From contig JANPJM010000047.1 of assembly GCA_031425525.1 (NCBI GenBank), positions 1 to 64,000 of the forward strand: a stretch of DNA of 64,000 bases. The letters are read 5' to 3'. The position numbers and the translations under genes are program-made. The notes beneath the pieces are model-generated. The model did not search any database and had not been told where the DNA came from. It saw only the letters and a list, made by a program, of their open reading frames with translations. Within the stretch, counting starts at the first letter, position 1, and every line of letters starts with the position of its first letter. The DNA comes from JANNMJ01 sp031425525 (GTDB lineage Bacteria; Bacteroidota; Bacteroidia; Cytophagales; Hymenobacteraceae). Below, piece by piece: positions 17,226 through 26,234 of the stretch.

Positions 17226-18917
17226 TCAGAACGTAAAGCCCACCGTCACGGTCGGGTTCAGGAGCGTCACTTTTGCGCTGACGACCGGCTCGGCAGCGTT
17301 CGCGGCGTTGTAAGGCAAGTAGCGCGCAGGACGAGGCGGAATGGGCGGATTAGCATTCGGATTACCCGTAGTACCTGGGTCGAATGTCGTAATCGTATAC
17401 GGCGAGTACTGATCCGGCGAGTACGTAGTCCGCGCAAACCCCACATCCACATAGCCCCCCGCCCGCCGAATGCCCACGCCACCACCGATCACCGTGCGCT
17501 CGCCGCCGCGCGTCGCCTCAGCGTACGGTGAGCCGTAACGCCCGTAGCCGCCGCGCACCCGGAACTCGCCGAGCTTCAATTCAGCCCCCAACCGCACGTT
17601 CACGGCCGAGGTGTACTCGTTGCGGATGGCGGCGTTGGCGGCGCTGAAATTGGCCTGCGCCGGGTCGTTATCGATGGCGCTGAGGCGCGCCGAACCGTAA
17701 TTCACGTAGTCGATATCGGCTGTAATCAACCCGATTTTCTTGCTGATGAGCGTCAGCCCGCCCGTCGCCCTAAACGGCGTGGTGAGCGTGTACTGCAACT
17801 CACTAGCCGAAATACTGGCGTTTGCCGACGTGACCGAACCGGCACCGCCCGGAAACGGCACCCGAAAGCGCGTGTCGAGGGTCGTCGGATCAACTTGTTC
17901 CTTCAGATCGCTCGCGAAAGTGGGCGTTTGAATGGAGGCGCCAATCCGCACCGCATCCAACGGCCGGTACACCAGCCCGATTCGCAGATTGATGCCCGCG
18001 CCCTGCACCTCGCGGCTGTCGCGCAAGGTGATCGATTCGAGTTCCGAAGTCGGGTTGTTCAGCTTTTCTTCGAGCAGCCGCGTTTCCTTGTACCGCATCG
18101 TGACGATGCCGAGCGAGCCGCCGACGTACAGCTTGTCGCGGTACGAAGCGCCGTAGCCGATATCAATCTGATTGACGGCGCCGCGCAGTTCGCTCGTCTC
18201 GGTCTGGCGGGCGGTGCCGGCCCAAATGGGCGCAAAATACCGGTTGGTGTACTGGCCTTGTGGGTTTTGCTCGAAATTGAGGAGGAACCCGCCATAGCCC
18301 AAATCCGCGAAGTACTGGATATCGTTGTTAACATCCACGTTATTTACCACTGCTTGGGCATCGCTATTACCCGACAGCGCAAAATCCTGCACGATATATT
18401 CCTGAATCGACTGCGACGAATCGATATTCGGCAGCGCGTACGTCCGCTGATTCGAGAACGTGGCGAGTCGTGAGAAATTGATGCCCACGGCGCCCGAACG
18501 CCAATCCGACGGGTCGGAATCATCCTTTCGGGTATTGATGACGATGCCGAGGTTGGCGATATTGAAATTGTTGCGCCCATCGGACGAAGAACTCACGCGC
18601 GGCGTGCGCCCAAAACCGGCATCGGTATCATACGAATTGATGAGCAGCCCCGGCGTGAAGCTCACTTCGGAGCGGATATACGTCCCCAGATTGGCCGGAT
18701 TAAGCACCACCGAACCCAAATCGGCCCCCAGCGACGACCCCGCGCCCCCCAACGATTGCGTCCGCGTGGAGCCCGTAGCCTGTAGCTGCGAAAACAGCAG
18801 CGCCTCGGACTTATATTTTTCGAAATCGCTGGAATTTTGCGCGTACGCGGCTGGCGCCGCTAATAAAGCCACAGCCCCGAGCGTGGCGCCCGTCAAGCGG
18901 CAAAAAAAGGTGTTCAT
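17226..18917 (-). CDS. FadL/TodX (OmpP1)-like outer-membrane protein
   Basis: Start set at the ATG at 18917 (MNTFFCRLTGATLGAVALLA), which opens a signal peptide ending AYAQ. The mature N-terminus reads SLGGAGSSLGADLGSVVLNPANLG, the pattern of FadL-family proteins in Bacteroidota. Alternating amphipathic strands follow to a terminal aromatic (TVTVGFTF), the mark of an outer-membrane barrel. FadL proteins let hydrophobic compounds cross the outer membrane; the substrate here is unknown. About 563 residues, single gene. Confidence 0.85.
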   Translation of the reverse strand: MNTFFCRLTGATLGAVALLAAPAAYAQNSSDFEKYKSEALLFSQLQATGSTRTQSLGGAGSSLGADLGSVVLNPANLGTYIRSEVSFTPGLLINSYDTDAGFGRTPRVSSSSDGRNNFNIANLGIVINTRKDDSDPSDWRSGAVGINFSRLATFSNQRTYALPNIDSSQSIQEYIVQDFALSGNSDAQAVVNNVDVNNDIQYFADLGYGGFLLNFEQNPQGQYTNRYFAPIWAGTARQTETSELRGAVNQIDIGYGASYRDKLYVGGSLGIVTMRYKETRLLEEKLNNPTSELESITLRDSREVQGAGINLRIGLVYRPLDAVRIGASIQTPTFASDLKEQVDPTTLDTRFRVPFPGGAGSVTSANASISASELQYTLTTPFRATGGLTLISKKIGLITADIDYVNYGSARLSAIDNDPAQANFSAANAAIRNEYTSAVNVRLGAELKLGEFRVRGGYGRYGSPYAEATRGGERTVIGGGVGIRRAGGYVDVGFARTTYSPDQYSPYTITTFDPGTTGNPNANPPIPPRPARYLPYNAANAAEPVVSAKVTLLNPTVTVGFTF

Positions 18918-19026
18918 TCGGAAAATCAACGGAAAAAGTGCGGGATGGATGTAAGAAGGGCGCAGAAGGGGTAGGGGAGAGAGTTGAAGCGCCGGACTAG
19001 AGGCCAGTAAAGCACCTCAAGAATTT

Positions 19027-19131
19027 GTCATTGCGAGGAGGCTCTGCGACGAAGCAATCTCGCGATAGGCGAGCGTGCTGAGTACAATACGAGATTGCCA
19101 TGTCGTCGCAGAGCCTCCTCCTCGCAATGAC
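19027..19131. repeat. REP-like inverted repeat (GTCATTGCGAGGAG family)
   Basis: Arm GTCATTGCGAGGAGGCTCTG continuing GCGACGAAGCAATCTCG pairs with its inverted copy ending CCTCGCAATGAC; the middle contains a second small hairpin. This matches a dispersed repeat (ATTGCGAGGAG...GACGAAGCAATCTC) that I know from many unrelated bacterial genomes. It lies in the 379-bp gap 18918-19296, which also has a GCCGGG...CCCGGC hairpin at about 19201-19233 and no gene. Confidence 0.85.
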
Positions 19132-19296
19132 AGGCCGAATGGAGAAGTCGCACCCAACTAGACCAGCACTCCATCCTCGCAATCGTAACCGCAAAGAAAA
19201 GCCGGGCACCACGGCCAAGCCGCCGCACCCGGCTAATTAGAAATTCAAGAATCGGGCGAGAAAACGCCGGTCACGGGCCGAAAGCGTTACGAAACG

Positions 19297-20724
19297 TTAC
19301 CGAGTGCGTCGCGAACCGCCCCCGCCGCCGTTGCCGCCCCCGCCAAAGCTGCCGCTCGATGAGCGCGACGGTGAGGCTGCCGGAGCGGAGTACGAACGCG
19401 TCGGCGCCGATTCGGCGCGCGGAGTCGAACGGGTTGCGCCCTCGCTACCACCGCTAATGTTGCGGGTAGCGCGCTGCAACCAGCCGCCTTGCTCCTGGCG
19501 GGGCTGCGGCACTACTTGCGGTTGCGGTTGAGCTTGGTAGCGCGGCGCGGGCTGCTCGGCCATTGCGGGCTGGGCCGGCTGCGCAGGTTGCGGCTGCGCC
19601 GATTGATAGGTACGGGTGCGTTTAGTAGCGGCTTCACCATACTGATAAGTAGGCTGCTGCGTTGGCGGCTGAACGGCGGGCTGTTGTGGCTGCACGGCCG
19701 TGCCTTGCATCACGCGCGTGCGGCCCGCGCCGGCAGAAACCGCCGGTTGCGGCGCCACCCCGCCCGCCGAATAAGTAGCGGCCGGTGCATATCCGCTGCC
19801 TGTCGCGCTGCTGCCGCGCATCACCCGCGACGAGCCCCCGCCGTAGCCCGAGTAAGCTGCCGGTTGGTAGCCGCCGCCCCCGGCGCCGGGGCTCACGGTG
19901 CGGCCATCGTTGGTGCGGGTCGTGCGCACGGGACGGCCATCGGTGCTGGCTAAACTGCGCCCGCCCCGGTCGAGACGCGGGCCATAGACCACGCGGCGGC
20001 CGTTGCGGATACCGCCGCCATTGCCCGCGTACAAGCCATCGTAGAAGCCCTGACGGTAGCCGTTGCGCCAGCCACCGCCACCCCAGCCGTAGCCGCCACC
20101 ACCCCAGCCGTACGACGGATAGCCGAAGCCGTAGCCGTACGACGGCCCCCAGAAGGGGTCATAAAACGGGTCGTAGAACGTGGGGCCGGCCCAGCCATAC
20201 ATCGGCCCGGCCCACGACGAATACCCGCCGCCCCAACCGTACCCGAACGAAACGCCAAAGCGCACGCGCGGCCCAACATAAACTGGCGCATACACAAACG
20301 GCGAAACGCCCCAGCCGTAGCCCGGCAAGCACCCAACCGCCAACGACGAGCCTGACCAGAACGGGTCGTAGGCGTAGCCGCTGTTGTATTGGTTGAACGA
20401 GCCATAGTACGGGCTCGTCACGCGCGGATTGGCAGCGTAAGTATCGCCGGCGTAATAATTCTGATTGGTTTGGCCGGTGGCCGGCGCGGCTTGCCCCGTA
20501 TAATCGGGGTTGGGCACCGAGCCGTCGGGCGCGGGTGGCGCGGTAGGGTCGTAGACGGGCGCGGCGGGCGCTTGGTAACGCGGCGCCACACGGTCGGCGG
20601 AGGAATAATACACATCGTCCACCTCCGTGGTGGAGCGCGCGGCGCCGGAATTGGAGGTAGCACAGCCCGCCGCCAGCAGCGCCAGCACGGGCAAGGTCAG
20701 TAGGGAAGTAGCTCGCGGGTTCAT
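19297..20724 (-). CDS. Gly/Tyr- and Gln/Pro-rich lipoprotein, unknown function
   Basis: The ATG at 20724 gives a lipoprotein signal (LLTLPVLALLAAGC); the frame open further upstream lacks a signal. The 475-residue product is low in complexity. A Tyr/Gly/Trp/Pro-rich stretch (about 110-245, with repeated YGWGG, YGYGFG and FYDPF units) is followed by a Ser/Arg/Gly segment, then Gln/Pro/Ala runs, and a Gly-rich basic tail GGGGNGGGGGSRRTR. No enzyme domain is seen. The composition suggests a surface or matrix protein. Confidence 0.7.
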   Translation of the reverse strand: MNPRATSLLTLPVLALLAAGCATSNSGAARSTTEVDDVYYSSADRVAPRYQAPAAPVYDPTAPPAPDGSVPNPDYTGQAAPATGQTNQNYYAGDTYAANPRVTSPYYGSFNQYNSGYAYDPFWSGSSLAVGCLPGYGWGVSPFVYAPVYVGPRVRFGVSFGYGWGGGYSSWAGPMYGWAGPTFYDPFYDPFWGPSYGYGFGYPSYGWGGGGYGWGGGGWRNGYRQGFYDGLYAGNGGGIRNGRRVVYGPRLDRGGRSLASTDGRPVRTTRTNDGRTVSPGAGGGGYQPAAYSGYGGGSSRVMRGSSATGSGYAPAATYSAGGVAPQPAVSAGAGRTRVMQGTAVQPQQPAVQPPTQQPTYQYGEAATKRTRTYQSAQPQPAQPAQPAMAEQPAPRYQAQPQPQVVPQPRQEQGGWLQRATRNISGGSEGATRSTPRAESAPTRSYSAPAASPSRSSSGSFGGGGNGGGGGSRRTR

Positions 20725-20982
20725 CGGAGTTGAAGTGGAAAAGCGACCGGAATCCGGTCGATTGTTTAGGGCGAGAGCCGGGCCGGAAGCCAAAGGTTGC
20801 CGGTGGCAAATAGCCGGAATACCGCCGGGCCGGAAAACTTGTACGTAATTTCGGCCCGACCGGCTGTCGCCGGCTCAACCGGCGGCCTTGCGTGCTAGGA
20901 CAAATTCTGTTCCGGCAAGTTTACGACGAACACCTTACAGCCGGTTTTTCTTCCAAGCTACTCTCAAAGCTAACAAATTCTG

Positions 20983-22455
20983 ATGAGCAAGAGCCTGCCC
21001 ACGCGCAGCGACGACTATTCGCTTTGGTACAATGAGTTGGTGAAACGCGCTGGTTTGGCCGAAAATTCGGCCGTGCGCGGCTGTATGGTGGTAAAACCGT
21101 ACGGCTGGGCCATCTGGGAAAAAATGCAGCGCGTCCTCGATGATATGTTCAAGGAGACGGGCCACGAAAACTGCGCGTTTCCGCTTTTCATCCCTAAATC
21201 GTTTTTGAGCAAGGAAGCCGACCACGTGGAAGGCTTCGCGAAGGAGTGCGCCGTGGTGACGCACTACCGCCTCAAAAATGACCCCAACGGCGGCGGCGTC
21301 ATCGTCGACCCCGAGGCCAAGCTCGAAGAAGAGCTGATCGTGCGCCCCACCTCCGAAACCATCATCTGGAGTACCTACAAAAACTGGATTCAGAGCTATC
21401 GCGACCTGCCACTGCTCATCAACCAGTGGGCCAACGTGGTGCGCTGGGAAATGCGCACGCGCCTGTTTCTGCGCACTACCGAGTTTTTCTGGCAGGAGGG
21501 GCACACTGCCCACGCCACCCACGAAGAATCGGCCGCCGAAACCGTGCAGATGCTCAACGTGTACGCCGATTTCGCTGAAAACTGGATGGCGATGCCGGTC
21601 GTGAAGGGCGTGAAATCGGCCAACGAACGCTTTGCGGGTGCCCTCGAAACGTACTGCATCGAGGCACTGATGCAGGATGGCAAGGCGCTGCAAGCGGGTA
21701 CGTCGCACGACCTGGGCCAGAATTTCGCCAAGGCTTTCGACGTGCAGTTCGCCACTAAAGAAGGCGGCCTGGAACACGTGTGGGGCACGAGTTGGGGCGT
21801 GAGTACCCGCCTCATCGGCGCGCTCATTATGGCCCACTCCGACGATGAAGGGCTCGTATTGCCCCCCAAACTCGCGCCGATTCAGGTAGTGGTGGTGCCG
21901 ATTTACAAAACCGGCCAACTCGAAGAACTGTCGGCGCGCATCAAGCCGCTGATTCAGGAGCTGAAAGCGCGCGGCATCAGCGTGAAATACGACGACCGCG
22001 ACACCGAGCGGCCGGGGGCCAAATTTGCCCAATGGGAGCTGAAAGGCGTGCCCGTCCGGCTCGCCATCGGTGCCCGCGACCTCGACAACAACACCCTGGA
22101 AGTAGCGCGGCGCGACACGAAGGAGAAATTTCAGATTCCGCTCGAAAACTTTGCCGAGCGCGTCAGCACGCTCCTCGACGAGATTCAGGTCGCCATCTAC
22201 CAAAAAGCGCTGGCCTTCCGCGAGGCCAACACCCGCACCGTCGATACGTGGGACGAGTTCAAACGCGCCCTCGACGAAACGCCCGGCTTCATTTTAGCGC
22301 ACTGGGACGGCACCCCCGAAACCGAGCAACGCATCAAGGAAGAAACCAAAGCCACTATCCGTTGCCTGGCCCTCAATACCGTGCCCGAACCGGGCACGTG
22401 CATCCTCACGGGCGGCCCATCGGCGCGGCGGGTGCATTTTGCACGCGCATATTGA
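20983..22455 (+). CDS. proS: Proline--tRNA ligase
   Basis: 490 residues, class II aminoacyl-tRNA synthetase of the short, eukaryote/archaea-like type that lacks the editing insertion. Motif 2-type segment VVRWEMRTRLFLRTTEFFWQ with EGHTAHAT after it, motif 3-type GTSWGVSTRLIGALIMAHSD, and the anticodon-binding domain (LAPIQVVVVPIY onwards). The ATG at 20983 gives MSKSLPTRSDDYSLWYNELV, the usual start. It charges tRNA-Pro in the cytoplasm. The 258-bp region before it (20725-20982) is full of CCGG-containing short palindromes, with no gene seen. Confidence 0.97.
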   Translation: MSKSLPTRSDDYSLWYNELVKRAGLAENSAVRGCMVVKPYGWAIWEKMQRVLDDMFKETGHENCAFPLFIPKSFLSKEADHVEGFAKECAVVTHYRLKNDPNGGGVIVDPEAKLEEELIVRPTSETIIWSTYKNWIQSYRDLPLLINQWANVVRWEMRTRLFLRTTEFFWQEGHTAHATHEESAAETVQMLNVYADFAENWMAMPVVKGVKSANERFAGALETYCIEALMQDGKALQAGTSHDLGQNFAKAFDVQFATKEGGLEHVWGTSWGVSTRLIGALIMAHSDDEGLVLPPKLAPIQVVVVPIYKTGQLEELSARIKPLIQELKARGISVKYDDRDTERPGAKFAQWELKGVPVRLAIGARDLDNNTLEVARRDTKEKFQIPLENFAERVSTLLDEIQVAIYQKALAFREANTRTVDTWDEFKRALDETPGFILAHWDGTPETEQRIKEETKATIRCLALNTVPEPGTCILTGGPSARRVHFARAY

Positions 22456-22552
22456 AAGTTTCGAGTTGAAAGTTTTGAGTTTCGAGTAATCATTCATCCC
22501 TCTTCGACTCAAAATCTCTAATCGAAACTCAAAACTGCAAACTCAAAACTTT
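22454..22552. repeat. Inverted pair of heptamer tandem repeats filling the proS-sigma gap
   Basis: Left arm units GAAAGTT, TCGAGTT, GAAAGTT, TTGAGTT, TCGAGTA (period 7) overlap the proS stop. Right arm (CGAAACT, CAAAACT, GCAAACT, CAAAACT) is its inverted counterpart and ends 1 bp before the next ATG. The whole intergenic gap consists of this element. Confidence 0.85.
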
Positions 22553-22553
22553 A

Positions 22554-23138
22554 ATGTTCCTGCCTGGCTCACCTGCTCATCCGCACGTTTCCGACGAAGA
22601 CCTCGCCGACCGGTACCGCGCCAGCGGCGAGTTGGCGTTGCTCGGCGAGTTGTACGCGCGCTATCTGCACCTGGTGTACGGCGTGTGCTACCAGTACCTG
22701 CGCGACGATGACGCGAGCAAAGACGCCGTGATGAGCCTTTTCGAGAAGCTCGTTACGCAGTTGCGGCGCCACGAGGTGCAGCGGTTTGCGCCGTGGCTCT
22801 ATGCCACGGCCCGCAACTATTGCCTGATGCAACTGCGGGCGGGTAAAAGCCGCCACGAACAGCCGTTCAGTCACTTGTCGGGGCCGGCGGCTGTGGAAAT
22901 TGCCGACCCAGTGCATCATCAGGAGTTGGATGCCATCCGCGACACCGAACTTGATGCGCTGCAAGCCGGCCTGGGCGAGTTGTCGCCCATTCAGCAACGC
23001 TGTTTGCAGTTGTTCTACCTCGAAAAAAACTCGTATCAGCAAATCGCCGATGCTACCGGTTACTCGCTCAATGAAGTCAAAAGCGCCCTCCAAAACGGCC
23101 GCCGAATGCTTCGACTCCGGCTTACGGTTCGCACTTAA
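22554..23138 (+). CDS. ECF-type sigma-70 family RNA polymerase sigma factor
   Basis: 194 residues. Region 2 is visible as LADRYRASGELALLGELYAR...VYGVCYQYLRDDDASKDAVM (about 19-62), and region 4 as LSPIQQRCLQLFYLEKNSYQQIADATGYSLNEVKSALQNGRRML (about 143-186), with the helix-turn-helix in the second half. It redirects RNA polymerase to a regulon that cannot be deduced here. The next gene, 68 bp downstream, encodes a membrane protein with a possible anti-sigma N-terminus, so the two probably form a regulatory pair. Confidence 0.92.
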   Translation: MFLPGSPAHPHVSDEDLADRYRASGELALLGELYARYLHLVYGVCYQYLRDDDASKDAVMSLFEKLVTQLRRHEVQRFAPWLYATARNYCLMQLRAGKSRHEQPFSHLSGPAAVEIADPVHHQELDAIRDTELDALQAGLGELSPIQQRCLQLFYLEKNSYQQIADATGYSLNEVKSALQNGRRMLRLRLTVRT

Positions 23139-23206
23139 ACTACCTTACCGCGTGTCTTACGGGTATTCTTCTTCTGATTTCGCTCTGATTTCTGCCGCCA
23201 AGTCCA

Positions 23207-24538
23207 ATGGCTAAATCTCGTCCCACTCCGGCTGCTGCGCCTTCGTCGGGCTCTTCGGCGGGGCCGCTTTCCGCTGAAACCCTGCGCCGTTACGCAGCCA
23301 ACACGCTGCCCGCCGCCGAGGCACGCGCCGTCGAGATCCGCTTACTCGGCAGCGACCTGCACCACGACGCTGCCGACGGCCTAGCGGCGGCCGGCGCTCC
23401 CCAGGCCGCTGCGGCCACCCAAGACCTGTTCGCGCGGCTTGAAGCTCGCGTCAATTCCCCCATCTCACCCCTTGAATCCGTGGAAGAGCCTATCGAAGTA
23501 GATGAATTTGCCGCCTCCGATTCGGCGCCGCAGCTTGCGGTAGCCAACCGCAAGCGTAAACGATGGCTAGTGCTTGGCGGCATCGTACTGACACTCACCG
23601 CCCTGGGCGGCGGACTGCTGATGCGTTACGACCGCTACGTCGATGAAGAAGCGCTCGCGGCCAAGACGCGACGCGCCGCCAATTACAAAGGCGAATCGGC
23701 CGAACCCAAAGGCTTCTTCCAGTCGCTGTTTTCCAATGATGAGCCGTCGCCGGAAGACATCGCCGCGAAACGTACTGCCGACTCGCTGGTGGTCGTGGCG
23801 AAAGCGGCTGAAACCGAGCGGTTACTCGCCCTTGAGATGAAGCGCCGCGAAGAGCGCGACGCTGCCCGCCAGGCCCGCGAAGATGCCGCCGCCGCTGCCG
23901 CCGTGGCAGCAGCCCCCGCCCCCGCCCCCCGTGCCGAACGCGCCGCCGAACCCACTTCGCGCCGGATGCGAGGCCAAATCACGACCGATGGCGGCGTAGC
24001 CATCGCCAACGCCGTGGTGACGGTGCGCGCCACCGGCCGCAAGATTGCCGCCGGGGCCGACGGGTGGTTTACGCTCGATATGCCGACCGGGGTCGATCCG
24101 ACCCTCGACATTGAAGCCCCCGGTTTCGTGACGCGCACCTCCCGCGCCAACGGCGATGGCCAACTCAACGTGCGCCTCAGCACCGCCGAGGCCGTGGCGG
24201 TGCAAAGTATGGCATCGGCGGTGGCGGCCGAAAAACGCATCCGGTCGGTACGACCAGAGCCTGAAGGCGGCTACACGAGCTATTTCCGCTATCTCGCCAG
24301 TTCCGTTGAGCTGCCGGATGCGGCCAAGCGCGCCAAAATAGAAGGCCAGGTGCAAGTCGAGTTTCAGGTGAACCCGAACGGCACGCTTTCCGAGTTTCGG
24401 GTGGTGAAAGGGCTCGGCTACGGCTGCGACGAAGAAGCCGTGCGCGCCATCCAGGACGGCCCCAAGTGGATTCCGGGGAAAGTCAATGGCGAGCCGGTGA
24501 TTAAGAAGGCGTCGCTGCCGATTTCGTTTAGTAACTAG
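23207..24538 (+). CDS. Membrane protein: putative anti-sigma N-terminus, carboxypeptidase-like domain, TonB C-terminus
   Basis: 443 residues. Residues 21-80 (LSAETLRRYAANTLPAAEAR and on) resemble the short helical sigma-binding domain of anti-sigma factors, without the zinc ligands. One membrane helix follows (120-139, LVLGGIVLTLTALGGGLLM). Outside lie a charged Ala-rich coiled stretch, a carboxypeptidase-regulatory-like beta-sandwich (about 252-335, RGQITTDGGVAIANAVVTVR) and a TonB C-terminal domain (about 355-443, with KIEGQVQVEFQVNPNGTLSEF). Adjacent to an ECF sigma gene, it could pass an envelope signal to the sigma factor. The anti-sigma reading is inference; the TonB domain is clear. 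Confidence 0.8.
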   Translation: MAKSRPTPAAAPSSGSSAGPLSAETLRRYAANTLPAAEARAVEIRLLGSDLHHDAADGLAAAGAPQAAAATQDLFARLEARVNSPISPLESVEEPIEVDEFAASDSAPQLAVANRKRKRWLVLGGIVLTLTALGGGLLMRYDRYVDEEALAAKTRRAANYKGESAEPKGFFQSLFSNDEPSPEDIAAKRTADSLVVVAKAAETERLLALEMKRREERDAARQAREDAAAAAAVAAAPAPAPRAERAAEPTSRRMRGQITTDGGVAIANAVVTVRATGRKIAAGADGWFTLDMPTGVDPTLDIEAPGFVTRTSRANGDGQLNVRLSTAEAVAVQSMASAVAAEKRIRSVRPEPEGGYTSYFRYLASSVELPDAAKRAKIEGQVQVEFQVNPNGTLSEFRVVKGLGYGCDEEAVRAIQDGPKWIPGKVNGEPVIKKASLPISFSN

Positions 24539-24693
24539 TGTAGGCAAGTACGTCCGGCTCCTGAAATCGGCAAGTCGCGTCGGCCGCAGAAACCGCCTTT
24601 GCTTGCTTTAGCCAGTAAGTGCTGGCTGAATGATCCTTCTTTTTTGGCCCTTTCACCGGCCAATATTCATCCCTTCTTTCCCCGTTTTTGCTG

Positions 24694-26100
24694 ATGTCGT
24701 TTCGGACTGAAAAAGACACCATGGGCACCGTGCAGGTACCCGCCGACGCCTATTGGGGCGCGCAAACGCAGCGCTCCATCGAGAATTTCCCTATTGCGCA
24801 GGATATCAACCGGATGCCAAAAGAGATTATCCGGGCGTTTGCGTATCTGAAGCACGCGGCGGCGCTGACCAACCGCGATGCCGGTATTCTCCCCGCCGAA
24901 AAAGCGGAATTGATTGGGCGGGCGTGTCAGGAGATTCTCGATGGCAAGCTCGACGACCAGTTTCCGCTCGTGGTGTGGCAAACCGGGTCGGGGACGCAGA
25001 GCAATATGAACGTCAATGAAGTGGTGGCGTACCGAGGGCATGTGCTGACCGGTGGCTCTCTGATGGACGAGAAGAAGGCATTGGCGCCGAACGACGACGT
25101 GAACAAGTCGCAGTCGTCGAACGATACTTTCCCGACGGCGATGCATATCGCGGCGTATAAGATTTTGGTGGAAACGACCATTCCGGGTATCGAGAAGCTG
25201 CGCGATGCGCTGGCGGCGAAGGCGCGCGAGTTCCGCGACATCGTAAAAATTGGCCGGACGCACTTTATGGATGCCACGCCGCTCACGCTGGGGCAGGAGT
25301 TCAGCGGGTATGTCTCGCAACTCGACCACGGCGTGCGCGCCATCCGCTACACGCTGGCGCACTTGAGCGAGCTGGCGCTCGGCGGCACGGCCGTAGGCAC
25401 GGGCATCAACACGCCGCCCGGCTACTCCGAAAACGTAGCGGCGCATATCGCCACCTTGACGGGTCTTCCGTTCATCACCGCCGAAAACAAGTTTGAAGCC
25501 CTCGCGGCGCACGACGCCATCGTGGCCGCACACGGCGCGCTCAAAACGGTGGCGGTGAGCCTGATGAAGATCGCAAACGACATCCGGATGCTCAGCAGCG
25601 GCCCGCGCGCCGGCATCGGCGAAATCTTCATTCCCGATAACGAACCCGGTTCCAGCATTATGCCCGGCAAGGTGAACCCCACGCAGTGCGAGGCCATGAC
25701 GATGGTAGCCGCTCAGGTGATGGGTAATGATGTAGCCATCAATATCGGCGGCATGAGCGGCCACTTCGAGTTGAACGTCTTCAAGCCTGTGATGATCTAC
25801 AACTTTCTGCACTCGGCGCGGCTGATCGGCGATGTATGTGAATCGTTTACCGACAAATGCGCTGTTGGGATCCGTCCGATGGAAGCGAATATCCGCCGCA
25901 ACGTCGAAAACTCTTTGATGCTCGTCACGGCGCTCAATCCGCACATCGGCTACTACAAAGCCGCTGAAATTGCGCAGAAAGCGCACAAAGAGGGCACGTC
26001 ACTCAAAGAATCGGCGCTAGCGCTAGAGTATGTTACCGAAGAGGAATTTACGGAGTGGCTGAAGCCGGAGGAGATGGTAGGGGAGATCAACGTTGGTTGA
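24694..26100 (+). CDS. fumC: Class II fumarate hydratase
   Basis: 468 residues from the ATG at 24694 (MSFRTEKDTMGTVQVPADAY); a TTG two codons earlier is also possible. It carries the fumarase/aspartase signature GSSIMPGKVN (319-328), GTAVGTGIN, and the substrate-binding SNDTFPTAMH and TQSNMNVNE segments. It interconverts fumarate and malate in the TCA cycle without an iron-sulfur cluster. Single gene with a good terminator behind it. The 155 bp before it show nothing notable. Confidence 0.96.
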   Translation: MSFRTEKDTMGTVQVPADAYWGAQTQRSIENFPIAQDINRMPKEIIRAFAYLKHAAALTNRDAGILPAEKAELIGRACQEILDGKLDDQFPLVVWQTGSGTQSNMNVNEVVAYRGHVLTGGSLMDEKKALAPNDDVNKSQSSNDTFPTAMHIAAYKILVETTIPGIEKLRDALAAKAREFRDIVKIGRTHFMDATPLTLGQEFSGYVSQLDHGVRAIRYTLAHLSELALGGTAVGTGINTPPGYSENVAAHIATLTGLPFITAENKFEALAAHDAIVAAHGALKTVAVSLMKIANDIRMLSSGPRAGIGEIFIPDNEPGSSIMPGKVNPTQCEAMTMVAAQVMGNDVAINIGGMSGHFELNVFKPVMIYNFLHSARLIGDVCESFTDKCAVGIRPMEANIRRNVENSLMLVTALNPHIGYYKAAEIAQKAHKEGTSLKESALALEYVTEEEFTEWLKPEEMVGEINVG

Positions 26101-26117
26101 ATAATTCCATGCTTTTC

Positions 26118-26154
26118 AAAAATGCCCCCTTACATACTGTGAGGGAGCATTTTT
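26118..26154 (+). terminator. Rho-independent terminator after fumC
   Basis: Arms AAAAATGCcCCCt and GGGaGCATTTTT pair around a short loop, ending in T5 and a T-rich tract. Confidence 0.8.
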
Positions 26155-26168
26155 ATTTCTTTATTTTA

Positions 26169-26199
26169 TTTTCAAACAATTTGCTCGATTGTTTGAAAA
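26169..26199. promoter_or_regulatory. Operator candidate for the TetR regulator
   Basis: Perfect 12-bp inverted repeat TTTTCAAACAAT / ATTGTTTGAAAA with a 7-bp spacer. It lies just upstream of the -7 element of the tetR gene, so binding would cover the promoter. This is the usual arrangement for TetR autorepression. Confidence 0.75.
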
Positions 26200-26206
26200 A
26201 TATAAT

Positions 26207-26214
26207 TATCTTTG
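26207..26214 (+). promoter_or_regulatory. -7 element of the tetR-SDR promoter
   Basis: TATCTTTG fits TAnnTTTG; a TTG at 26189-26191 (inside the operator) lies 15 bp upstream, slightly closer than the usual 17-19. It ends 20 bp before the chosen GTG. Confidence 0.55.
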
Positions 26215-26234
26215 CGCCAGCATTCTTAAACACT

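Noticed and set aside
20935..22203. 422-codon open frame opposite proS
   Set aside because: It mirrors the proS codons in a GC-rich genome; no family resemblance, and proS is certain.
24667..25986. 439-codon frame opposite fumC
   Set aside because: Shadow of fumC third-position GC bias; composition rich in His/Arg with no domain.
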